Positions 39,596-51,789 of a stretch of DNA of 64,000 nt are shown here, in pieces. A model generated the notes under the pieces. It worked only from the letters and a program-made list of their open reading frames with translations, was not told the DNA's origin and searched no databases. Positions within the stretch are counted from its first letter, which is position 1. Every line of letters begins with the position of its first letter. The DNA comes from Fasciola hepatica. Its lineage: Eukaryota > Platyhelminthes > Trematoda > Plagiorchiida > Fasciolidae. The stretch spans positions 1,808,001-1,872,000 of the forward strand of contig CANUEZ040000199.1 in assembly GCA_948099385.1 (NCBI GenBank). Reading direction: 5' to 3'. A program made the translations under genes and the position numbers.

Positions 39596-39705
39596 AATCT
39601 CGCAATTGTGTGCTCGGTTACTACCTTCCAGCATCTTCCAGTTAACGGCAAAAAGAATAGAAGCACAGTGTGAGGAAGAGCTGAAAACAAAGTAATCAAT
39701 GGAAC

Positions 39706-40400
39706 TCATGAAGTAGAAGGAATAGATCGAATGCAACTACCCGACCGTCCGCGACACACAGCAATACCACTTATGATTTCCAACCATTTGGTAGGCAGAT
39801 CACGTGTTCCCCAAACCGGAAGTCTTACACAACCTGCTCGGCCAAGTCCACTGGTCAAAGTTTCCATACCTTGCTGCCATATCATGGACTGACCACCTCG
39901 ACCAACCTTGCAACAACTACCTTCCTCGGAGCTCAGCATGAGCCGACGAAGTCTATCTGTGGGAATGCGCAACACATGTCCCAACCATCTTCATCAGCTT
40001 AGATCCAGTACTCGATCCAGAGACTGACTTCTGGTTCCCAACACCTGATACTGAACCTCAGCATTGCTGATATGGAACTCCCTCTATATTGGAGCAGTGT
40101 TACGGAGATATCGATACTCAAACATCGACAGTCTTTGCCTGACTTCCACCCTTACTGGCCAAGTTTCTAAGCTGTATAAAGAACAGACCTATCCACGGTA
40201 GTGTACAGTCGACCCTTGACAAAACAATGGAATGTCACGCCAGAGCCACAAATGGCTTAGGTTAGCAGGCGCCAAACGAGTCTTCTGTGTGCGCGATGAC
40301 ACTTCATCTGATATCTATCCACCTGATGAGGTTTAACTGTCCAGGTAACAAAACCTATCTACTTCAGCTGGAGCTTCGCCTGCCAAGACGCTGAACATTC
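39706..40400 (-). mobile_element. Decayed RTE-like LINE tail
   Basis: On the minus strand the C-terminal LINE region is readable with frameshifts: SVLAGEAPAEVDRFCYLDS (near 40370), a VDCTLPW block, MGHVLRIPTDRLRR (39980), RGGQSMIWQQGME and the final WLEII. It ends near 39706. Its 5' side meets the Gypsy element within a few bases (40400-40410). Confidence 0.75.
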
Positions 40401-40406
40401 TGTGGA

Positions 40407-43400
40407 TGACAATAGTTGGTTCCGTGACCAGGATGGAGATTCAGTCACCGCAGTCCTTCGAGAAGGGAGATGTACGGAGCTCCCTGGAGGAATTCACGGA
40501 TGTGGCGGAGCAGGCGGGTATTCAGTCGGACCGCGGTAAGTTGGTGACCCTTCGAGAGCTTCCCAGGGGCAGAGCGCGGGCGGTGCTGGATGCGGTGCGA
40601 AGAGGCCAGGAGAAGATGGAGTTGGCCACAGGGCTGGATCCCTTGATCATGGGGTTCGATACCCCGGCCGACCTTCGGGAGGCAACGCGACAGTTCAAGA
40701 CTGGGCCAGCTGGGAGCTGGTGTGGTCCAGCTGGTGCATGATGTCGCCCTCCTTTCACTTCTGGACTGTGCACTGCCCACGCTAGACGCAGAGGTGTGCA
40801 CGCAGATGTTAGCGGACCTCTTTGTGAACCGCTTGCCGAAGTCTATGCAGGGCAGAATACGTGTCGTCCGCGTCGGTCGCAATATACATATTTTGCAGAT
40901 AGTGGAAGCCCTTTGTGAGTTATCCAATCTCGACACGACGGTAGAAAATTTGGCTAACGGAGAAGACTCAAGACTGGAGAATCAATGCATTGAGGAACAA
41001 TCACAGATGTGTTTTCGAAGGAAGGGGAAATCGATGACTTCATAGAAGCCGAATAAAGCCCGGTGTCTGGACTCCGGAAAAGTGGAACATTTTTGGCGTC
41101 AACGTCGCAAACGCCAACAGCACGATGTAAGAAATAAAGATCCGCACCGTGTTTTCTAGATCAGGACGTTATCGTGGCAGTAGATGGTGGAGCTATACCA
41201 GCATAAGACGAGATTAATGGGCGTAATGAAGTTCTCTTGATAGATACCGGTGCGGTGGCTTCGTTGGCCAGGCTTTCGTCAGGTGAGAAAGTGTATTTGC
41301 CTGCCATGAAAGTCAGGACGGTCGAAGGACACACACAGAACATAGACGCAACTGCACAACGGGTGATTCGAATAAACGATAGAACCTTGAAGCATGAGTT
41401 CGTAATATCACGCGGCACCAACCAAACAATACTGGGCACCGATCCCTTGCGGACACTGAACGCGGTGGTCGATCTAAAAAATATCGGCATTACTAATGAA
41501 ATACGTAGTAGTGTGAACCTAGCGTTTCAACAGACCATACAAGAATTCGCGGAGCTGTTTATGACGAATGACCCACACGGTCTTGTGACTGGATGGTACA
41601 CGAAATACCTAAAATACCTGGAGCATTTTGGCCATATGCACCTCATAGTATTCCCGTTCATCTGGAGAATGAAGTAAAACGTCAAGTGGCCGATATGCTG
41701 GAAGGAGTAACCGAAAAAGCGCGGAGACCGTACCACGCACCTGTGCTGCTGGTGAGAAAGCCCAACGGAAAATTTCGATTTTGTTTTAATTTTTGTCATG
41801 TAAGCGATATAACAATACACAAGCGGGTGCCGGTGCTATCATCAACAGAGATATTCAATAAACTGCAAGCAGCCACCACATTTTCGATGACCGACCTGCT
41901 TTCAGGATACTGACAAGAGCCAATAAATAAGGAGGATCAAGATTAAATATCATTCACTTTCGGGGAGAGCAGTACCTTTTTCTGAGGATGCCATTCGCCT
42001 TATCAGGAGCACAGCTTACCTTTCGTTTGCCAATGCCTAAATTATTAACGGGACTAACAAACTTTGTGGTCTACGGAGACGATATCGTAATCTACAGTCA
42101 TACGGTGAACGAACCTCGTAAGAATCACCGTGTAATTCTAAAAACGAACTCTCCGTCCATTCCTGCTCCACACGATTCAGATGAGACTACAGCTGTAAAC
42201 CAACTACAGAGTGTTCAAGTATAGGGATAGTTTGGCAGAGGAGTACCGGGTAAGCATACCTGAAGAGCGTCAAAACCATGAAACCTGTCTTGTGCTTAGG
42301 GGAAATTTTATCCTGTCATCCAGGTACAATGTCATTTCGAAGATGTTGTAGATTTGGAGAAGCTGCTGAGACGCGTGAAGAAGTCAGGACTGAGAATAAA
42401 TGAACTAAAGTTCTAGATAGGAACACCGATGGTCACCCTTCTGGGCCACAAGTTTGTCAACGAAGGACTACAACCTCTTCCCGATGAATTTCTCAAACTG
42501 AAGGAATTTCCAGTACCAACCTCTAAAAGATCACTGAGACGGTTCTTGGGTTGTGCTGCATACTACAATCGATTTGCGAAAAACTTCACACCTATCGTAA
42601 ACCTTCTTGCTCCCTTCTCAAGAAGCAGCCCAGAGGCGCATCTGGCATTCTGTAAAATCTAAAGCATAACGTCGAACGAAAACCTCACGTTACAGCTGCC
42701 TGTCGTCTGGGAGCCGTTCACGGTCAGTACACATGCCAGTGATGTAGATATCAGAGCATTGCTAAAGAAGATGAGGGGTGTTGTGGAATACGCAGGCAGA
42801 GTGCTCACATCAGCAGAGAGAAAATACTCCGTAACTGAAAAGGAATGTTTGGCTATAGTGTGGGCGTTGGAGAAGTGGCGACCATATCTGTTAGGTCAAC
42901 GGTTTCACATTGAGATTGATCACAAATGGCTGGAGTGGATCAAAACAGCAAAGGATCCTCCAGGCAAACTGGCCCGATGGACTCTTTGTCTCCAGGAATT
43001 CGGTTTTACCAATGATCATGCCGCTGGCACAGACAATGACCAGTGTGCTATCCCGTTCTGAGGAAACGGATCCTGATAATAACATTCTTACCGAAGTCAG
43101 CAAGCTGCAACTGGAGCAAGATCCCCAGAGACTAATAGCTCAACAACGACATGATCAGCAACCGAAGAAAATAATTCAGGCACTGGCAAGTGGTGAGACA
43201 CTGCTGGCAAATGATGAAAAGCGCCTCTGGCGACCAACCTGGCAGCATCTCCATCTGAACGCAGCAAATGTACCCATGAAGTGACTGTCCGGGTCAAAAG
43301 AGTCGGTGGTCATCGTGCCTGAAAACAAGCGCAACCAACTAATCAGAGTCACGAGTTGGCCCACACCGGCTACAATCGAACATATGTCTTAATTCAGCAA

Positions 43401-44448
43401 AGAGAGCATTGGCCACATATGCGAAATGATGTGATGAATCAGGTCTTGGCCTGCGAGCAATGCCAACTTTTCTAATCCGACTTGCTCATCGCTCAGTGTG
43501 CAGTACAGTCGATTCCAATTTCAGAGATAGGATAATTGTGGTCCATTGATCTGATGGGGCCATTTCCGAAGTCACATCGAGGCAATCAATACATAGGGGT
43601 TACGACCAAACATTTAACGCGCTAGGTTGAGGCCATCGGCTTTCCGGATCAACGCGCCAATACTGTCAGTACGGTCGTGATGGAACATCGTAGCCAGTCA
43701 TGGGGTTCAGCAATCGATCATCACCGACCAAGGTCTATGTTTTGACAGCGATGAATTTCGGGCATGTCTGGAGAAACTTGGAATCCAAAGGATAGGCACA
43801 ACCCTGTATCATCCTCAAACTAACGGAACGGAAGAATCGCACTATTAAGGAATGGATGGTGACAAAAGGCGGAAGTCGGGAGCGAGCACTACCATTGTAG
43901 TTGGTATCACATCGCTCCTCAAGGCAGTCCTGCACGAAATAATCCCCGTTTCAATTGATGTATGGCAGGATAGTGAGATTGCCCTCTGCCCTTGAAGTGG
44001 ACCTACGACCATCTTTTCAGATGGAACTTATCAGACTCCATCACCCATGACCAGACATAGGGTAGAACTTGAGAGAAACTCAGGAAAGCTCAATGCAAGC
44101 CTGAAGTACGCAAATTGCAATTGAACCGGAGTCGTTCGCGGTGGGTACTGGGGTGAATTACAAGCAGCGCTTTGGGGTTGAGTAATGGCCCTGGATCACG
44201 GAAGCTTCTGCCAAGTGAAGAGGGCTGTATTCTACCCCGGAAGCCTACCACCTTGTCTATAAGATAGGGCGCGCTCACCTGGAATGGCATGTGCACCGGA
44301 GTAAGCTACAGTATTGGCATAAACACCCTCAACAAAGCACATCACGGACAGAATTTGCGGCTTGATGAGGACACCCCAAGGACCAGTGCGGAGGGCATCT
44401 GAAGAGTCCACAGAACATGGATAGTTTTTTTGTTAGGACGAAGGGGAG
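40407..44448 (+). mobile_element. Gypsy-type LTR retrotransposon internal region, degraded
   Basis: Order fits Ty3/Gypsy. Gag is at about 40430-41050 with one frameshift near 40730. A degraded zinc knuckle follows (CLDSGKVEHFWRQR near 41065). The protease has LIDTGA at 41235. Reverse transcriptase runs 41650-42130, with APVLLVRKPNGKFRF and a catalytic box of YGDD where this family usually has YVDD. The tether to RNase H has LGHKFVNEG at 42440, and RNase H has YSVTEKECLAIVWALEKW at 42820. Integrase runs from 43350, with HELAHTGYNR and CEQCQ, then WSIDLMGPFPKSHRGNQY. A purine tract (gacgaaggggag) precedes the 3' LTR. It carries stops throughout. Confidence 0.85.
40417..40436 (+). other. Likely primer-binding site of the Gypsy element
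   Basis: 'tggttccgtgaccagg' sits directly before the first gag methionine (40433), where Gypsy elements carry a tRNA-complementary TGG-starting site. The priming tRNA is not identified. No 5' LTR precedes it. Confidence 0.35.
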
Positions 44449-44790
44449 TGTTGGGGTTTGCGTGCTACTTACTGGATGAGTAAGTAGCTGATTGCTCAAA
44501 AAAACAACTACTGTCAATGGTGGATCAACAACGAACACTACTAAGTGAGACAAACCGAATGCTCTAAGGCAGAGAGAAGATATGCAGCCCCCTTGACTGC
44601 ATTCTCCGACTAAATAACTACCGTCTTCAAGTGCATCGGACAGCTATTATGCAAATGAGTATTATTGTTGCCAAATTCGATTGATTTCGTTGATGTTCCA
44701 GGTTGCAGATGATTGGGTGCGTCTTGTTAGTCATAGCAATAATCGTGGTAGTTGTGGTAGTAGGGCAGTCCGTTGTTCGGTCGTCGAATT
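44449..44790 (+). mobile_element. 3' LTR of the Gypsy element
   Basis: Starts with TGTTGGGG right after a polypurine tract and is similar to the solo LTR at 25361-25690. The 3' end is uncertain because the homology fades after about 44710. Confidence 0.6.
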
Positions 44791-45254
44791 TCCCTTCTGG
44801 TGTTTGTTCATTAGGATTTAAAGTAAAATGTTTTGAGATTCTTAACCGAGTTTCTTGTCTCCGTTTGGCTTGAAAGAGGGACGAAAATGTGTGCATCTTT
44901 TGGTAGATGAATTTACAATTAGAATTTTTTGATGTCAGCATTGGTAAACCCCACCTGTAAGCTTTTTGTATGCTGCACAAGAGTATTCCGTTTTCTACAG
45001 ACTTTCAGTGTAAAGAGTAGTGAGCGAAATATCCATCATAACCGTTAGTGGAACTTGAAGTTAGACAGAACTGCTTCCGAAAACAGTGCTACTTAATGCA
45101 CGTTCTCAGTTACTATGTTTCCCGCTTTTTTCATGGATATTTTTATAAGTGGGACATCTCAAGCGGCAATGATGTATTTTAATCAGACCCAAGACACGGT
45201 GATACACGCCTTAAATTTTCGACTCACTCTTGTTTTTAATCATCAATACTTCAG

Positions 45255-45498
45255 ATGAACAAATAAATCAGGTTCTGACGAATCTGAACAAACCAAGACC
45301 AATCAGTACTGGGCCATTGGAAGAAGTTGACCACTGGCGTTATCGATGCAAAATTCTCACAGCCGTGGCAGAGGCACTGCGAACGAAAACAGCGCGTTGG
45401 GTCATCAATGCCTGGTCTACTCTGAACCCGGATGCAGAACCCTATTCGCGAGGGGCAGAAATTAAGGCGCTGATGTTAGAAGCTAAGGATAATTCCAG
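45255..45498 (+). CDS. Axonemal dynein heavy chain, exon 4
   Basis: The acceptor 'atcaatacttcag' joins in phase 1 with exon 3 (G+AT gives Asp): VWD|EQINQVLTN. The exon encodes GPLEEVDHWRYRCKILTAV and ends EAKDNS, the conserved dynein-tail region that flanks the 'E.DHW' helix. The donor is ccag|gtaaat at 45499, phase 2. It belongs to the DHC_N1 region of the heavy chain. Confidence 0.88.
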
Positions 45499-45605
45499 GT
45501 AAATTAAGTCACGATTAGAATGACTTTTAGTCTGTATGGGTAATGACGATACCGTGAACTTATGCCATGAAACTTAACGCCTTTAGCTGATGAACCGTAG
45601 TCAGA

Positions 45606-45637
<32 letters not shown>

Positions 45638-48600
45638 TCAGATTCATCAACGCTTTTAAACAACTCGGGAGCAATTCGCCTCCTGTTTTTGTTGGAGCAT
45701 TATTAACCATGCAGTCCAAGTTATTCAATGCGCTTAGTGCAGTCTTTCTTAAGTTAGCCTTCGGACTTGGCCATTTAAGCAATTATATAGTAAAAAGTTT
45801 ATTTTGGCTTTAATCTTTAGATCATCATGAGAGTATCTTTGTCGGCTTCTGAATAATTGAGGATGAAATCAGTTTCACACCCTGGGTTGTGAACAGCCCA
45901 TTGTTCCGTGTGGTGAACCTCACTGCCTCTCGCAGCGTAATAATCGTGATTATGAGGAAAAGTACAGTATTAAAAATGTTCGTAAGACTTTTATTTTTAC
46001 TGCTTTGTTGACTATTTCCTGCCAGGTTATTGCTGTTTTAACTTCTTTTTGGCCTCTCTAGGTTTTATTCGCACAGCTCAGTCCACTTCGATCCCCGCGC
46101 GCATAGCAGACGCACCATCAATCTAGGTGAATTGCATGGAATATGGATCTATACTTAAGGAACCTTAGCAAATACGATGAGTAAAACGCACAACTTGAAG
46201 TCTCCAAACGCACCGACGTCTATGGTTCCGCGAAGTCATGACGAAACACGCGGGCTCAAAAGAGTGAGGTTCAAGCAAATATTATCCCTAATGGACTGCG
46301 AAATAAGTGTAACCTCAGCAAAGAAAGCAAGAAACAGATAAAAATGCAAGCAAATAGATTGTCTATGAATATAAGACCACTCTTTTGAATGATCGAAATG
46401 TAACCAATCAGACTAACAATTAAACTCTTAACTATAAAGCCAAGTAGCAATTAAAAGTGATAGTCAAAAAAACAGCGTGAAATGTGTAAATAAAATGTGG
46501 GTCATACAATTATAACGACTCGATGATTGACCCATTCCAAGCAATTTCTAGTTCACTTACGTTTAAGTAGGTCAGAGAATACGCCTTCTTTGAAATTTTG
46601 GTTATCTAGTGCAGTGCATATCGCGGAACTTTGACGTGGTTCACCCATTTCTATTTTTCCCAATTATAAGTAGGAAGCTTGTGAATAGTTAGCGGAACAG
46701 TCACACTGTTTAACCCATGTTCCCAGCATACAAAGTATATCGCCGTAATCAGTTCACTTATCAAGCAGCTGATCAATGAACTAAGATCGTGAGCCGTCTC
46801 TTGTGTAACCGGTCTTGTGGATTGTCACATAAGAATGTACTACGTTTTTCAAAATGACGATGAACAACAGATGGATGGTACTCAGAATACACACGATCGA
46901 TAATCCATATTACGAAAAGGCGCTACCAAAAGGCCACTGATGGCAACCAAGAAGTCGCAGAAATCAGGGTAGCAATTGGTGAAGCTTGACTGTTGACTAA
47001 ATGATTTACTTATATACAACAGTATTCAGAATTTAGTATGGTGACGTAGAACAACGTATGTAGGGGTCAATTAGTTGATGAACACAAACAACAATCAGTC
47101 AGAGCTATGAGAGCATGAAAAGCGCAAAATACGGCACAGCCGACTGATTGCATGGAAACATGTGGAAAATATACGTCAGGACACCTGGCCTGGTGTGCGT
47201 GGGATCGTGGATTCAAATAAGGTAACAAGAAAATACACAAACACCGCGAGCTACCTTGACGATATGGGAAGCTGGGCACACTTGTTTGCCCATTTGGAGG
47301 ATGTCGGTCACATTTGCGATAGTCAAAATAAATAAAAAAATTGTGTCTTCGATCCTATGAACAATGATGCTCTTCACAGAATTTCTCTTCTCTTTCGTAG
47401 TGTTTGTCTGTAATTGGACATCAGTAATTCCCCTCAGAGTTAAAAACTGGGATTCAACCAGTTTGAAGTGGGTATGAAACTCGGTATGTACATGGTGTAA
47501 TCATCCAGTCACGTTGGCATATGAGTCGGTCACCAAGGGTTTTATAAAAATTCTGGATAGTCATCTACCTGTAGTCGTAGAAGAGAGACAAGAGCGCTTC
47601 TTTCTTCAAATTAATTGCTCTTCGTTCAAGTACCCTAGTCTGTTATTCTTCACAGATGCATAAATTGGAGAGCGTTTTGTCAAACTTTTGAACACTGACT
47701 GAATTCCCACACCACGGTAACCTTCAGAACCCAAAAATGTTTTTCTGAATATCCTCTTTCTTACGAAGGCTTGGTTCAGTTTATTATTACACTGTGGTAA
47801 GTGACTTTCTTAGGTTCATCATTTCTCTACTTGGGCTTCAAAACCAACAGCAATTCGTACAAAATGAATGACCGCAAGAGCTCTTTACTAAAGGCTGACT
47901 TTTCTTCCTTACTAGAAGCCTAAATGCAACTCTTGTGGTCCTTCGGGTTTTGATCTGCGATTTTTCCAATGAAGGCCTGCACAATCGATCCCCGTTGCAA
48001 CTCCCATCGCATCCATCCGGTAACGTAATCAGAAGCCAAAGGCACAACATGTCAGGTGACAGTGTATTGGTATAAAACAAATTCAGACAATCTAAAGTGA
48101 AAATAGGGTGATCTCGAACGTACCCCTCCGGTAGAATTGTTGCTCGTGGGATCTGGCTATGTCGGACCGGTTTCTTCAATGTTCACACTGCTGGTTTAGC
48201 CGCATGCCTGAGTGGAGATGTACTGATTGGTGGACCAGGTTTGATACGTTTGCTTGATCAGTGGGTTGGACTCACGTAGGTTTTCGCGACACTGACACTA
48301 ATGACATTGCAAATCCTCCGCTTTACGCCGTAAGTGATGTCCTTTCACGCTGTTTTAACCGTACGTGACTGGCCAGCCCTGCTGTCGCCTTCGCACGCTC
48401 ATCCACGCCAGTGTTTTTATCGATTTGTACTCGTGTCATCTTTGCTTCGTACAACAGTTCTGCTAGTAAACTCCACTTAAATCGTTCTGGTTCAGTGACT
48501 CGTGTTTTCTTTCCAACTGTGATAACCGGACCAGGGATCTCAGTTATAACAATACGACTTTTTATTTTTGTTGTCCAACTTATTTTGAGGATCAAAAAAT

Positions 48601-49235
48601 GGCTCGTATGAGTAAAAAGTGACAGGGAATTCTCGGGAACTGTCTGACTTTCCTCAGACGACGACGGCGACGTTAAGCAGACTGCAATGTTGATGTAATC
48701 CTCAAATGTGCGTAAAGGAAAGATGTGAATTGAAAACCCAAATGCTTTGTTTGAAAGTGAGTAAAACTTCAAGCGTCGATAGTGTCACCATTCACGCTAG
48801 GAAGTCCGTGAACAGAATGCGGCGCAGGCAAGTTCTATGTGGTTGGTTGCAATTTACGGAAAACGTCGGTCACTTACTTTAAATTGACGCGAGTGGTGTA
48901 ATTTGTCAACTTGAAATTCGGTTCTGTTAAACTTAGCATTATGGTAATTTCTTACCGACTGCAGAGCAATTCTAGCTACGCTCACCTTTTCTTTTACATT
49001 TGAGGACTTTGTTTGCAGTAATATTCACCAGGGTCTATCCGTTCGCACAAAAGCCATCAGTGGAGTTCATCCATTTTTCTGTCAACTAAATTTTGTGATC
49101 CACAACGAAAGCCATCCGCAGAGAAGTAAGAATCATCTTGTTTGTTGCAAATCGTGATAAGTATGAATTTCATATATCTGCTTGCTACATATTATAACAT
49201 AAATGCCTAATTTGTAAACCCTAAATTGAAAATAG
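45499..49235 (+). other. Dynein intron 4, nothing recognised
   Basis: Phase-2 intron. Apart from the CAT repeat at 45608-45638, only short ORFs occur. The longest, 48323-48772 (-), has no domain I can name. A minus-strand stretch near 47980-48030 vaguely recalls a Penelope-type reverse transcriptase but is too weak to call. Confidence 0.55.
45608..45638. repeat. CAT microsatellite
   Basis: About ten CAT units, flanked on both sides by 'cagattcatca', so the array may have expanded inside a short duplicated motif. Confidence 0.9.
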
Positions 49236-49457
49236 ATTTCTCCTTCTGGTGGAACGTCACTTTAAAAACGTGCAATTCGGTCCGAGTTTTGACTCCGTCG
49301 CAGACACCATCCCTGCCATGGTTCAGTCGTTACGGCTGATATGGACTATTTCCCGTGGTTACAACAAAGACGAAAGGATGGGACCCTTGCTTCAGCGAAT
49401 TGCATGGGCATTGTGTGATCGAGTGGTTAGCGTTATGGAAATCAGCCGTTTATTCAG
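49236..49457 (+). CDS. Axonemal dynein heavy chain, exon 5
   Basis: Acceptor 'gaaaatag' (A-rich, weak) in phase 2 joins AG+A as Arg: R|FLLLVERHFKNVQFG. It continues SVADTIPAMVQSLRLIWTIS and YNKDERMGPLLQRIAW, the strongly conserved axonemal-dynein tail block. Donor ttcag|gttagt at 49458, phase 2. Confidence 0.88.
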
Positions 49458-51081
49458 GTTAGTACAATGATTACATCCACCCCGAAGTGTTATATTCGGA
49501 AACGATATATTAGGACAATCATAATAAGCAGAATGTTTAGCTCAAAGGTTTTGATGAGCAAAAATCATGCAGTGAGGCCTTCAAATTGCAGCTTTGTTGG
49601 TTTAGTCAAACTTTGCTAGTCTAAGCACAACTGAACACATTCATCAGGTAGATTTCTTGCATAAATAAGTCTGAAATTTATCCTTCCACAATAATCTATT
49701 TGTTGATTTGTCTTTTTCCACCAGCTAGTTTTCAGTAATTAAGTTTTAAGCCTACAGAATCCAACTTTCTTAAGTAACTCTTCCGCTAAAGAAAAAGCTT
49801 GGAACAAGCCATACAGGAAGACTACCGGCACCTGAGAGCTAAAATAATTGAAGCGCCTATCGAATTTTACGAGGATGCTGGATCAGTATTGCTGAGGAAA
49901 GGCTTTTAGCATTTGGATACATGAAATAAATCATTAGATTAAACACCAAAGCTAGCCACTTCATACCTATTGGGGCAGGTGTTGTACATGCTTCGGTGTG
50001 ATATCCAGAGATGGAAAGAGGTTGCGAAATAGTTGAGAGTGGCCAGTTCATTACGAGCAAAGAATATATCAAAAATCCTGACCAATGAATTTGTTTGTTT
50101 TGAGGCCTGTGAGGCTACCCGTTTAATGTTCAAGAGAAGCATTTGCTCATTGGTTAGATGCGTTGTGAGATTTGGTCGTGCTTCGTGGTATTCACTTATG
50201 TATCATTTGCCCGCTGATCTAACATTATCGTTATCTCTTTTGTTTCGTTTTTCATACCGTTGATTTTTCCGGTTTCCGAATGAGGTCCCTGTTGAGAGGC
50301 AGAAACTAGAACCAGCACTCTGCCTTTCAAACTAAACCGAGCAGACATACTTTGTGCATCAGTAGTAGGAGATTAGGTTGGTATAATATGATTCATCATG
50401 CAGTTCCAAAGCCCAGCCACTGGCTAGGGCCTTACTCGTATCTTGGTACAGTTCGGAGACAGTGATGGGAGATTGCTATATTATGTTGTGTATACGTTTA
50501 ACAAAGCGTTGGGATCCAACCTGGGTCCCCTGGTGGTCAGTTGTTGGTCTCAGAATCGTTAACCCCGGATTCGGCTCCCAGAGGGGGCTCAGTGGATGTG
50601 AATCGCTGATGATTCCTAACAAGGGTGAGACAGTTGTACAGAGCTTCCGTGGTTTTCAACGATGAGTTGGACGTTGAAACTGTATGATGAATCATTTTAT
50701 GCAGCTACACTTCGCCTGGACGAGAATCCTTTATTATACAATTACCTATTGAAATGGTAGAAAGTAGTTAGGCACTTAATGCTGACATATTGTTGTAAAA
50801 CTGCCATCCATGGTCTAACAAAAGATTACTTTCTTAATTCTGATTGGAAAACCAATGGAAAATGGAAAGTTACTGAGCAGATATGCGTAACGATTGCAAA
50901 GCACTGAGACATTCATTTTTTGTATCAACGGTATCGACTCTAACCATTACTAGTACTTGCACTAAGCAAACACAGTTTAATGGTGAGGCTTTCTCTCTGT
51001 CGCCCTCTCTCACACACACATATCTTCACTAACGCACACTTCTTGTTTCTTTCAATTCCCTTGCCAATTCCGTATACGTAG
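49458..51081 (+). other. Dynein intron 5
   Basis: Phase 2. It contains one SINE-like element (50389-50697). No other feature recognised. Confidence 0.65.
50389..50697 (+). mobile_element. SINE-like or MITE-like short element
   Basis: The ends form an imperfect inverted repeat of about 20 bp ('atgattcatcatgcagttcc' against the complement of 50677-50697). Inside, 50526-50590 looks tRNA-like: 'gtcccct' can pair with 'agggggc' 50 bases later, and it contains 'tggtcagttgttgg' and 'ggattcggctcc', which recall A and B boxes. The 3' half ('gcttccgtggttttcaacga') recalls a body common in fluke SINEs. The class is not settled. Confidence 0.4.
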
Positions 51082-51280
51082 TCAGTCAATTCGAACCATC
51101 CTTCGTGAAGTGAAAGCTGCCATCCGAATGTTAACTTTGTTCGAGGACACGTATTTACAGGAAAGACAACGCGTAGAAGCAACCTCACAAGACAATCGAT
51201 GGGAATTTGATCGAAAAATACTTTTCGGTGATATTCATTATATGAAAAAAATTCTCACGGATATTTTTGAGATGGCCAAG
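51082..51280 (+). CDS. Axonemal dynein heavy chain, exon 6
   Basis: Phase-2 acceptor at 51081 (cgtag|t) joins AG+T as Ser: S|QSIRTILREVKAAIR. It continues LFEDTYLQERQRVEATSQ, then NRWEFDRKILFGDIHYM, a near-invariant axonemal block, and ends IFEMAK. The nearby AG at 51084-51085 would break the phase. Donor aag|gtaaaa at 51281, phase 0. Confidence 0.85.
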
Positions 51281-51789
51281 GTAAAAATGGAGACTCTTTT
51301 CTGGTAATTTATTTATTCATTATGCATCAACTGTTCGAAAGCTTGTTTTCTTAGGAATTGATGGTTATAACTGGACCATTTAATTAGAAGTCTGATTATA
51401 GATTAAATGCTGATGGCAGTTTCGTTTCCGCCAGCAGATATTCCACTAAGTAGCATGCAGGATTTTTGTTTCCTTCAGTACGCATTGCATCCATCGCACA
51501 AAAGGACTCACGGATATTTGCAAAAGTTACTAACTAGTTGTCTTATTTTCTGTTTTTGTTCGTCTACTTGATTAACACGATTTGCAATAGGAAGGATACA
51601 GCCCTCAATCAAAAGACATAAATTTTTCTGTGGAAGAAGGTTTGGGTGAGCCATGTAAAACCTTGTTTGGTTATTCTCCGCTTTAAATTGTGAAGATCAA
51701 AGGGGAAGAAGATACACAAACAGTAGGAGAGGTTGTTTCACAATTCCACAGTTCTCGAAATGAGTGAAGAGCTATGACCTATGGGAGAT

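Larger units (their letters stand above)
39358..45254 (+). other. Dynein intron 3
   Basis: Phase-1 intron (gtaagt...cttcag). It holds a compound trinucleotide repeat near the donor, a LINE tail and a Gypsy element. After the LTR, 44800-45254 shows nothing recognised. Confidence 0.7.

Noticed and set aside
47838..48179. Minus-strand ORF with a faint resemblance to a Penelope-type reverse transcriptase in a neighbouring frame
   Set aside because: The resemblance covers only a few residues and needs frame changes. I could not align conserved motifs with confidence.
48323..48772. 149-codon minus-strand ORF in intron 4
   Set aside because: No recognisable domain, no good splice context and antisense to the dynein gene. 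A long open frame alone is weak evidence.
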